Shown here piece after piece: positions 56,240 through 64,000 of a stretch of 64,000 nucleotides of DNA; the first letter of the stretch is position 1, and every line of letters begins with the position of its first letter. The notes beneath the pieces are model-generated. The model searched no databases and was not told the origin of the DNA. It was given only the letters and a program-made list of their open reading frames with translations. Made by a program: the position numbers and the translations under genes. Origin of the DNA: Adiantum capillus-veneris (Eukaryota > Streptophyta > Polypodiopsida > Polypodiales > Pteridaceae); assembly GCA_014529385.2 (NCBI GenBank), contig CM043966.1:37176739-37240738 (forward strand). Reading direction: 5' to 3'.

Positions 56240-56690
56240 TAACTCTAAACCCTAAACCGTAAGTAATTCTTGTGTGGACTAGCTCGATCTAACGTAAATA
56301 AGCGTAAATCTAAATAAACGTAAATCTAACTAAAAATAAAGCTAAATCTAATTTAACGTAAGTCTAATGACTAGAGGTTGTCTAGATGGTCATTGTGTCG
56401 GGGATGTAGTGACTCTTGCCGCCCTGAAGATCCACCTTCTTCCCTATCTTCTGAAGACATTTCACCTGTACTTTTGGATCGATGGAGCCCACCATGAGTG
56501 AAGGCAGCAATACCCTATATTCCATTGAGGGCTTTCTTCACCTGCTTCATGCAGGCATCGCAGTCTATGGAGACCTAAATCTAATCTAATATAACGTAAA
56601 TCTAAATCTAGCTTAAATAAACGTAAATCTAGTTAAAAATAAACCTAAATCTAATTTAATGTAAGTCTACATATAACCTAATCTTTAACG
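56240..56690 (-). repeat. Direct repeats of TAAATCTAA type flanking the HMA fragment
   Basis: Two similar blocks (56282-56365 and 56574-56680) contain AACGTAAATCTAAATxxA, CTAAAAATAAA and CTAAATCTAATTTAA with GTAAGTCTA. They lie on each side of the HMA-like fragment. CTAAACCCTAAACC at 56246 is only two telomere-like units. Confidence 0.8.
56405..56574 (-). pseudogene. Captured heavy-metal-associated (HMA) domain fragment
   Basis: The minus strand reads VSIDCDACMKQVKKALNGI, a stop, then GI; after a one-base shift it gives MVGSIDPKVQVKCLQKIGKK and VDL. This is the HMA fold of plant metallochaperone/HIPP-type proteins, with the metal-binding C-x-x-C (CDAC) followed by K-V-K-K-x-L-x-G-I and V-x-G-x-V/I-D-P-K. 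It begins right after an intron-acceptor-like TTTAG and is flanked by repeats. It is unrelated to transposition and lies between the transposon's right end and its transposase. It is probably host sequence acquired by the element. The stop and shift make it non-functional. Confidence 0.75.
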
Positions 56691-56929
56691 TCTTTTAAGA
56701 TAGTTTCCTACGACGTTATAACTCTCTTCTTCTTGTGTGTGTGCGCGTGTGTGGATGTGTGTGCCAATAAAAAGAGATAAATGGTATAACCTTTCTATCA
56801 CCCATGCCAAGTATGATAGATTGATTATGCCATTTCCCTCTTGAATAATAGGTCTTGAGTTCAACTCCTCGTTGGCTAGATCTTTAGGTCTTTTAATTTT
56901 AATTAGTTTCCTACGACGTTAAATTAGTT

Positions 56930-57158
56930 TCTCTCTCTTTCTCTCTCAATGTGTGTGCGTCTTTTTGGATCGTATGCACGTTTTCTCTCTCTTTTCCTCT
57001 CTCAATGTGTGCGTTTTTTGTTTATGCATGTTCTCTCTCTCTTTTCCTCTCTCAATGCGTGCGTTTTTTGTTTATGCATGCTCTCTCTCTCTTTTTCTCT
57101 CTCAATGTGTGTGTGCATTCTTTGTTTATGTATGTGTGTGTGCGTTTTTGTTTTTGTT

Positions 57159-57189
<31 letters not shown>

Positions 57190-57310
57190 AAAAACACTAT
57201 GTGTGTGTGTATGTGTGTGTGAGAGAGAGAGAGAGAGAGGGAGAGAGAAAGAGGGGAAGGGAACATGAGAATGAGGAGAGGGAAGGAGCATACCTGGCTC
57301 TCCTTCCTCT

Positions 57311-57346
<36 letters not shown>

Positions 57347-57375
57347 AGAAGAAAGAGAGAGAGAGAGAGAGAGTG
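56930..57375 (+). repeat. Minisatellite and microsatellites in the right arm of the CACTA element
   Basis: Four ~53-bp units occur at 56930-57130. Each has a CTCTCTCTTTTCCTCTCTCAATGTGTGCG-like start (given here as CTCTCTCAATGTGTGCG) and TTTTTTGTTTATGCATG. Then come (CT)n at 57160-57190, GT and GA runs at 57200-57260, (GT)n at 57315-57345 and (GA)n at 57352-57373. Overlapping Cys/Val/Ser-rich ORFs here are not genes. Confidence 0.9.
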
Positions 57376-57473
57376 AGTGAGGGAGAGCGTTACCTGCTCC
57401 TTGCTTGAGGGCGCCGAAAAAGTCAGATCTGAGATCTGAGTTTTTGGGTGCGCTCGGTTATTTTTTTACCCCA

Positions 57474-57632
57474 GCCGGCGTCGCTATGAGCGTCGCTATA
57501 AGCGTCGCAAATTTACAAAGAAATTTGCGACGCTCATAGCGACGCTTATAGTAACGCTCATAGCGACGCCGAGATTTTTTTTTTTGAGCGTCGCTGTGTG
57601 AGCGTCGCTAATATGAAGAGCCTCTTGTAGTG
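57474..57632. repeat. Right CACTA terminus and subterminal AGCGACGC array
   Basis: About nine copies of GCGTCGCT or AGCGACGC at 57477-57610, including an inverted pair around CGCAAATTT...AAATTTGCG, then the terminal CCTCTTGTAGTG. The mirrored pattern at the left end confirms the transposon borders. Confidence 0.9.
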
Positions 57633-58392
57633 ACATATCAGAAGGCTATCACTTATGCTGCTTAAATTTCATTGGCTAAGCCTGGCATGGGCCAATAGGG
57701 TGTGAGCGTGAGCAAATAGCAAGAGGGGTCAACCAAGAGAGAGAGGGGGCTGATTTTCTCAAGGCATTATTGCATACACGCTCACACTAGTCCATGTGTG
57801 GAGTAAGAAGACTCTCTCTCTCGTTCTCAAGATTTAATGGAAAGCTTATCACCTACTCCAAGCTTATGAGAAGGGAGTCCTACACCAACAACTCTTGTCT
57901 TTGTGATGCAAATCCAACCAAGAGACAAGCTTCAATGCATGCTCATCTTTCTTGTAAGACTACTCCTTCTTACTCTCAATCTACTCTCATACCCCGTTAG
58001 CTCTCACCATCTTCGAATGTGTGTGAGGTCTTGGGTCTGAGACCGTGAGGGAATTGATGTTGAGTTTTATAAGTGTTTTTCATAGTGCTTGAAGTTTCCA
58101 TCTTCATTGCACTAGCTAGTATTGAAGGAACACAAAGAATTGTATTGTAAAATGTCTCTCTTGATGGGAGAAACCATAATACAAAGCCTTTTGAAGGGCG
58201 CACCGGCTCCATGTAAATCCGGTTCTCAACTGTTGTCAATAGCTTAATTTCTCTCTCTTTTGAGTATTGTTCATGCTATCTAACTAGGTGTTATGCTTTT
58301 TGTTGCTCTCTCCACCCAAGCACTCTTGTTATTCTCATTAGGAATCTATTCTAATGGAATGCTCACTATGTTCATGCTAATTTCGGCTATAC
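57633..58392 (+). mobile_element. Right part of the older LTR split by the CACTA element
   Basis: It begins with the second ACA target copy. No gene is recognised; short CTCTCTC runs occur. It is followed by a TGGTATCAG primer-like site, which argues that its right end is an LTR end, perhaps at GGCTATACA near 58393. Assignment depends on that site and on the gag remnant downstream. Confidence 0.4.
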
Positions 58393-58421
58393 ACAAGTTA
58401 TTAGGCCATTAAATGCTAAAT

Positions 58422-58430
58422 TGGTATCAG
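58422..58430 (+). promoter_or_regulatory. Initiator-Met-type primer-binding site (partial match)
   Basis: TGGTATCAG followed by GCACAAGG resembles the plant site TGGTATCAGAGC complementary to initiator tRNA-Met, but diverges after nine bases. Position and the downstream gag support it. Confidence 0.55.
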
Positions 58431-58834
58431 GCACAAGGTTTCTCTTTTCTTGCTCAAGAAGGGAGGTCCTCAAGCTAGCTATAAATGGTTGGTACTATTA
58501 ATTGCATTTGAGTAAGTGGAATATGGATTTTTCAGCCTTGCAGTGCTTCACCTTCGTGTAGATAACGGGGCATCACCGTCAAGAGCTATGGTCTTAATAG
58601 TGGAGTCCTACGGGCTTGACTACGACTTAACCACTATTGAGCTATTAGAGGCTTAACAAGAGCCTGTGTTGTTTTGGTGTTGAATGACCCTCTCCTCTTT
58701 TCCTTGCAATTAATGGTATTCGGGCCACGGGTATAGTAGCTTGAGTGCTTTTTCTAAAGGGGTAAAGAGGAGTAGCAACTAGGGCTTGAAGTGCCAAAGT
58801 ACACCTAAAAAGTTTACACCTAAAAGTTGTTAGA

Positions 58835-60130
58835 ATGGTTGACAATAGTAAAGAGAGTGAAATTAATGTTGATAACTTTGATTTGGCTAATGAGCAGGCT
58901 ACTAATGATACCCCGATGCTTGTTAACTATCTTGTTTCTAGGCTTCAACAAACCATGGGCAATCCATCCCTCCAAAGTGAAGTGCAACGGCAGCTTCGTG
59001 CTCATGGGATTCTCCAAGATCCCCACCATGATGAGAGAGCACCTAGGAAGCCTGCTTGCGAGACTTCCAAAAGAGGCCTCTCTCCGATTTGGGAAGAAGA
59101 AGAGGATCCATACGAAGGGCTCAGAAATTTGCTTTTTGATGATCCATCTCCTTCTCAAAGGAGAACTTAAGAGCCCCCACCAAAGGAATGAGAAAGAAGT
59201 GAGTCTCCTGCCACCTCCACAGAGATGGCTCCATGAAGATGGCGGGATAAACTCTCTTCATCACCTCCAAAATGGAAAAGACCATCGCACACTTCTCCAC
59301 ACCATACTTCAAAGAGGGATGACAAAAAGCAAGAGAAGAAAAAGGCAAGAAAGAGGACACCCTCTTCTCCATCTTCTTCATCCTCTTCCTCTTATGAAAG
59401 TGATGGTGCAGATAAGAAAGATCAAGGTAAGAAAAAGGCAAGAAAGAGGTCATCTTCTTCTCCATATTCCTCAAATTCTTCATCTTCTGAAGAAAGTGAT
59501 GGTGCAACTTTTGAACCATAAAAAATAAGAGGCCATAGGAAATACTATGCCGTGTGGAAGAGGTCGTCCAAGCTCAAGAAGTTCAAAGAGGGATGGAAGA
59601 GCATCTTATTCCTTACCTACAATGGTACCTTTGGTGCTACGGACAAAGTCTTGGCCTTTATCCAACAATTCGATGCGGCGTTTGGAGATGAGGGCTTCAC
59701 GGAGTCCTCTAAGCTACACCATGTAGCTATGCACTTTCAAAAGTCCGCCAGGCAATGGTGGTCTAGCCTACGGGCCAACGGTGAAGCTCCACAAACATGG
59801 AAAGCTTTAAGAGCTTTTATTATGAAGCAGTTTTTGGCCACTGATGGCAAAGACAAAGTACTCACCGAATGGTGAAGCCTGAAGCTCTCTCCCTACGAAT
59901 CCATTCACAAATATGTAGACAAATTTTGGGACTTACAACTCAAAGCCACTGTCTTCAAAAAGTTGGATTTTGGAGAGCAAAAGCAACAATTTTGTGCGGG
60001 CTTAACTAAAGAAATGGCAAAGTTTGTCAATTCCCAAAGGCCACTCACCATTAGGGAATTTTGGAGGTCATTTGGAGGGCCTTCTAAGAAAATGTATTTT
60101 TTGCACTCTCTCTCTAGAAAAAATGGCAAA
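58835..60130 (+). pseudogene. LTR-retrotransposon gag remnant
   Basis: The start is MVDNSKESEINVDNFDLANE at 58835, ending in a stop at 59170. After frameshifts a Lys/Ser-rich stretch (KKARKRSSSSPYSSNSSSSE) leads into a retrotransposon gag domain at 59552-60130. That domain reads FLTYNGTFGATDKVLAFIQQ, HHVAMHFQKSARQWWSSLR, TWKALRAFIMKQFL, a stop, LSPYESIHKYVDKFWDLQL and FCAGLTKEMAKFVN. The A-x-x-WW...L and F...Y..F..L pattern is typical of Ty3/gypsy-like gag. No zinc knuckle, protease or pol follows, since a different gene begins near 60.2 kb. The element is therefore 3'-truncated. Confidence 0.8.
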
Positions 60131-60248
60131 TAATAGAGCTGGGTCTTTCATAGTAAAAGTTCAAAAAGTGTACTTTAAGTAGATTCCTTACTCTTCTGAA
60201 CATTCGTTCGTAGTGATTGAGGGATGATCCTCTTTTCAGTTGCATTGA

Positions 60249-63000
60249 ATGAACCTCGTCAGTATGGAGGGAATGAGGCTAACATGGAGGGACGAAGGCG
60301 CAACCGCTATTCACTTTCCATTAAACCTGCACATTTGGCTAATGGCGCACTCCTCAAATGGCACAAATGTTACCCAGAAACGAGCCAAATATCACCTTCA
60401 CATTGATTTGGACAATGAGTACCAACCATTGATTAAGCGCAGTAAAACAAACACACATATACCTCCCGCTTCCATAGACATGCTCAGAGCTCAGGGAGAT
60501 AAACACATAGATATCTGGACGAGAGGCTCTCTCTACCCTAAGAATCCAATAACTAATGCGTCTCCACCGTTTGTCAATCCTACAAGCTTATTGACCTTTG
60601 CTGGTGATGGAGAAAAGGGCCTTCTGGGTTATTGTAAATCTCTTACAAGAGAAGCTGAAACTTACAAGAGCATTCTCCAAGCTCAACAATGTGAGATTGT
60701 TTGCCTTTCACATTTACATTCTACAGATCAGGTTACCATTTTGCAACATAAAACAGAGGTACAAGAACTGAAAGGAAAGGTGCGAAGTTGTCAAATGAAG
60801 GACACCATCTTGGGTGGTCGTATCCGAAAGAAGAAATTGCACAATCTTGAAACATTGCAGGTTGCATCAGGAGGTCTCAAGAAAAGAATCCGAGCATTAA
60901 GGTGATGCTTCTTGGTTGGCTACATTGTCTTAGTTAAGTAATCTTTTTGTTTTTTCTTGTTATGCATTGTTTTCATGTGCCTAAATAGTGTTAGTGAAGC
61001 AAATTTTTTGTTATTTACTTATGCATTGTCTTCATGTAGAGATTCAATCTATCCTGACAAGGAAAACATTGACCCCAAAGCCAATATAGGAAAGAGATTG
61101 AAGCCACTTATAAGTAGAAGCCTGGCAGCAGATATAGTACATGACAAGAAGTTTAAGGTCCTACAACGAAATGTAGTAGACCGCTTTATTTCAGAGAACT
61201 CAATGCGTGCAAAAGAGATACAAGGCACACTTGATTCACTTGGTCTAAGAAAAAGAGGATATTCGGCTATCCAAAAGTGTGTCTCATCCATCTTTGTTAA
61301 GAAGGGTATAAAATCCAAACTTCTACCATCAGCCTCAAGTGTTTGGAAAGAGAGGCTTCAGCTTAACGAGGCACAGGGAGACTATCTTGGACAACCCTTT
61401 CATATTAAAGCAACTTACAGTGGCCATGGAGCAAACATGGCATATGATCAGTTCAATTATATTTTTATGGACCTGCGGATATTACAGAAGAGAATGGTGG
61501 AGTTTTACAACATCACATTTGAAGAGTCACGAGGGGTATTACATTTTGTGTTAAAACTGGATGAGTGTGAGCTTGTTAAAGAGAAAAAGCTAGAGCGTGT
61601 TACTATTACTTTAATGAATAGAGCCCTCTCAAAGTGTCCCAGTGATGATCCTTTATCTTTTAGTGTTCAATTAGAATCTAACATATGGTGGCTTGGTGCG
61701 TTTGAGGTAAGCGAGATTCTCAGGTAAGCTCAAATGTTCACATCTACTTAAGTCTCATTTATTTTGTGTTGCAGGTAAAGAAAGAAGATCATGAGATTCT
61801 ATATTGGGTGTTCCATCGAACTAATATTCCGGAGGTGATTGATCGACAGACTAACCAGGGAAAGGTACTACGTCTAGATGGAAGGGGAGACTTTCAAGTT
61901 CAGTGGCATCTTGTAGGTGACCTCAAAACATTAAAGTGCATGTATAATTGTGGAATGGGTGCAATGGCAAAGTCGCCGTGTTTGTTCTGCATGGAGCCTG
62001 CAAAGGTCATGGACCCAAAGTGGTGGAGAAAAGCTCCAACACATCACATTGAGGATCCTGCTTTTCGATCGGTTTTGAAAATACCACTTGTGAATGTCCA
62101 CATTTGTACAATGCATGCCCTTTGTAGAATTGTGGAGAAATTGGTCTACTTATACATCGGGTTTGCTTGGAAGATTAAGAACTCGGCAGAACGACAAGTA
62201 GCCCTGCAGTGCTTAGAAATGGTAGTGTCGGATATGGGGCTTCATGGTGGCAATGTGAAAATCCAGCGGAATGAAAAGAGATCAACTGCTGAGAAGGATG
62301 TCCCATGCAAACCATCCATCGGTGGGGTGAAGGCACGGAGGTTTTTATCTAAACCCCAAGGTACAAGAGATCCGAAGCTAACAAAACATGGAAAAATATA
62401 TAACACATCTTATGTTAGCAAGGTAGAGTATCAAAGCTGGAAAAAGCTACATATTGCAGTCAAAGACCAAGAACCAACTACTCGTAACGCGAAGGCTGAG
62501 GTTTGGCGATCAATAGACATCCTATTTTTGATGTGCGACAAAGATGACTGGTCACAAGGTGATATGAACAAGTTCAAGGAGAATCTCAACCTTCTGAAAA
62601 AATCATTCAAGACAGCATGGACAGACACCCAGATTACTCACTACATGGTATTATCGTATATTTCATTCTCTCTTATGTGCAAATATGTGAGTGTAAAACA
62701 TTCTAACTAATCTGTTTTCATATCCAGCACATCATCTTCAATCATTTACCATATTTTATACAAAAGTATGGGAACCCGGCAATATGGAATACCTAAGGGA
62801 TGGAAAAGTCTCATTACATGGCGAGAAATGCTTATTTCAAGCACACACGACATGGTGGCTCTCGAATCAAGGCTAACAGTTTAGAGAACTATTTGAATGG
62901 TTCTATCGTAGAATCATTCATCGAATGCAGGCAAAAGAAGTCTTGGAAAATTCAGCAACAGCACAAGCCATCAGACATTTACAACAACAAAAAGTTAAAA
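60249..63000 (+). pseudogene. Multi-exon transposase-like gene of unnamed family
   Basis: Exons inferred: 60249-60902, 61040-61706, 61774-62649 and 62728 to about 63000, with GT-AG borders that keep the frame (LRALR|DSIYPDKENID; WWLGAFE|VKKEDHEIL; THYM|HIIFNHLPYF). Exon 2 has a basic segment and FVLKLDECELVKEKKLERVT. Exon 3 has RLDGRGDFQVQWHLVGDLKT then CLFCM, VHICTMHALCRIVEKLV, GLHGGNVKIQ and PSIGGVKARRFLSKP. The spaced Asp residues (LDE, GDL) plus a C-x-x-C and a final H-Y-M...HLPYF...YG segment recall large multi-copy eukaryotic proteins thought to be transposases. I do not know a domain name. Exon 4 has a TAA between WNT and GMEKSHY. The start codon is uncertain, as no strong context is seen. 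Confidence 0.55.
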
Positions 63001-63020
63001 GATCAATGGCATACAACAAC

Positions 63021-63127
63021 TTCCAAGCAAACCCGATGTATAAGTAGACCAATTTCTCCACAATACATCGGGTTTGCTTGGAAGATTAAGAACATTGTTG
63101 CTTGAAAAAGTTAAAAGATCAATGGCA
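63021..63127. repeat. Fold-back copy of exon 3 sequence
   Basis: 63021-63063 is the exact reverse complement of 62130-62172 in exon 3. 63064-63093 is then a direct copy of 62153-62182. The two copies form a perfect 20-bp stem (63021-63040 with 63064-63083). The word GTTAAAAGATCAATGGCA occurs on both sides (near 62994 and 63110). This looks like a template-switch event. Confidence 0.9.
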
Positions 63128-63152
63128 CATATCATGTCAGAAGTGACACAAA

Positions 63153-63154
<2 letters not shown>

Positions 63155-63237
<83 letters not shown>
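63155..63237 (+). repeat. (GA)n microsatellite
   Basis: About 82 bp of pure GA repeat. On the minus strand it would give a Ser-Leu run at the end of the unrecognised gene at 63238-64000. Confidence 0.95.
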
Positions 63238-63238
<1 letters not shown>

Positions 63239-64000
63239 ACCATGAAGCTCTCATCCTGCAGAAAGAGGTTTTCCTGCCACAGGTCTACAGATGTAGTTGA
63301 CCCCTGACTTGAATGGTTAAACCAATCCTCCACTTCTTTGTTACTTGTTGATGGTCTTATGCTTTGTCTTATTGCTTGGAAGGTGGCTTCATCAGGTAGT
63401 GTCTCCTTGTATTTTTCAGCTTTCTCAAAGCATCTTCGGAGACATTCCATTGGATTGCTGGATGTTTCCATTGCCTCATCATCACTACTATCCTCTGAAA
63501 CAAATCCACTCCTCTCCTCTTGGACTCTGGAAATAATAGCCAGTGAGAAATCCTCCCTTAAATAAAAGACACTTTGCACATCATGTAAGAAGATATAGGT
63601 CCTGTCTCCAATCCTAAGTTAGGCACAGAAGGCAACATCATCTGAGATGCTTCTCAGTGAAGTTACTGACATCCAATGGAAGTTTGATTTCTGTGGTTTT
63701 CACAGAGAGCATCTTACTTCTTTGTACTTCAATTGCCTCAACCTCAAGGTCGACTGTGTCTTCAACCTCCTCGACTTCTTGTATATGAGTTGTCTCCTCG
63801 CATTCTTCATCTGGTGCTGCATCCTGCTCCTCTAACACCTCATCAGGATTCTGCATGAGGAATCCAAACAGGCTGTTCAGGTAAATCATAAAGCCAAAGG
63901 CTTCCTGAATGAGTTTGCATTCTTTTTGGTGCAAAGGGCAGGCTGAATGTCGGCAAGAAGGTGGTAATTCCCTATACTTCTTCAGTACCTGTCCCTTTCC
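63238..64000 (-). CDS. Unrecognised acidic protein, partial, runs off the window
   Basis: From the window end the minus strand reads ELPPSCRHSACPLHQKECK, then LIQEAFGFMIYLNSLFGFLM, then an acidic stretch (EEQDAAPDEECEETTHIQE) and VKTTEIKLPLDVSNFTEKHL near 63640. Another frame (63579 leftward) gives VFYLREDFSLAIISRVQEER, FVSEDSSDDEAMETSSNPME, CLRRCFEKAEKYKETLPDEA and WQENLFLQDESFMV before the GA repeat. The two parts are probably one coding region with an intron or frameshift around 63580-63640; I could not place clean GT-AG borders. The Cys/His pattern at the right could be a zinc site. The family is not recognised, and it may be a gene fragment. Confidence 0.45.

Larger units (their letters stand above)
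41237..57632 (-). mobile_element. CACTA (En/Spm) DNA transposon, 16.4 kb with nested gypsy element
   Basis: It starts CACTACAAGAGG and ends CCTCTTGTAGTG, a perfect 12-bp terminal inverted repeat of the CACTA type. It is flanked on both sides by ACA, the 3-bp target duplication typical of this superfamily. Both ends carry subterminal arrays of AGCGACGC/GCGTCGCT motifs, the kind of site bound by TNPA-like proteins. The genes read on the minus strand: TNP2-like transposase (55871-52144) then a TNPA-like gene (51871 leftward). The 8.7-kb gypsy element at 42070-50787 is a later insertion; without it the transposon is about 7.7 kb. A captured HMA-domain fragment lies between the promoter end and the transposase. 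Confidence 0.92.

Noticed and set aside
56246-56262. Telomere-like CTAAACCCTAAACC
   Set aside because: Only two units, inside a transposon arm; not a telomere.

Overview
The window looks like intergenic, transposon-dominated nuclear DNA of a land plant, most likely a fern or other seed-free plant. This rests on plant-type CACTA, Ty3/gypsy, L1-type LINE and Helitron sequences, a degenerate PLS-type PPR gene, plant-style introns, and very dense CT/GA/CA microsatellites. I see no rRNA, tRNA or CRISPR and no clearly intact host gene. Almost every coding trace belongs to a mobile element or to a gene fragment copied or captured by one. The species call is inference.

Layout. 1-1355: 5' end of a minus-strand LTR retrotransposon (leader, primer-binding site, LTR). 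It lies against an intronless SPB1/FtsJ-type rRNA methyltransferase retropseudogene (1.39-2.32 kb). 3.4-3.9 kb: FCP1-like phosphatase fragment with an 89-bp tandem duplication. 4.1-5.1 kb: degenerate array with a palindromic CCAAATTTGG core. 5.3-6.35 kb: transposon-derived 'GHGKG' pseudogene. 7.1-7.6 kb: collapsed copia-like LTR pair. 8.5-9.1 kb: old gypsy RT/RNase H fragment. 9137-18962: minus-strand LTR element with tRNA-Asp-type primer site and polypurine tract, but no reverse transcriptase I can find. It encodes a protein built of Y-x-D-x-x-G-x-x-Y repeats with a zinc knuckle and two retropepsin-like stretches. 19932-24053 (minus) and 27889-31527 (plus): two Helitron-like elements sharing terminal sequences; the first carries a PPR pseudogene. 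32.7-36.3 kb: decayed L1-type LINE cut off inside its RT domain. 36.4-40.9 kb: AT-rich degenerate repeats and one unrecognised ORF.

41237-57632 is a 16.4-kb CACTA (En/Spm) transposon with matching ACA target duplications, 12-bp terminal inverted repeats and subterminal AGCGACGC motifs. It contains a six-exon TNP2-type transposase gene with one frameshift, a second TNPA-like gene, and a captured heavy-metal-associated (HMA) domain fragment. A recent 8.7-kb Ty3/gypsy element (42070-50787, nearly identical 1135-bp LTRs) is inserted into the TNPA-like gene. The CACTA element itself appears to sit inside an LTR of an older retrotransposon with an initiator-Met-type primer site and a gag remnant at 58.8-60.1 kb, giving three nested layers.

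60.2-63.0 kb holds a multi-exon plus-strand gene of a transposase-like family I recognise only by its pattern, ending in a nonsense codon and a fold-back rearrangement. 63.2-64.0 kb holds part of an unrecognised acidic protein on the minus strand, running off the window.
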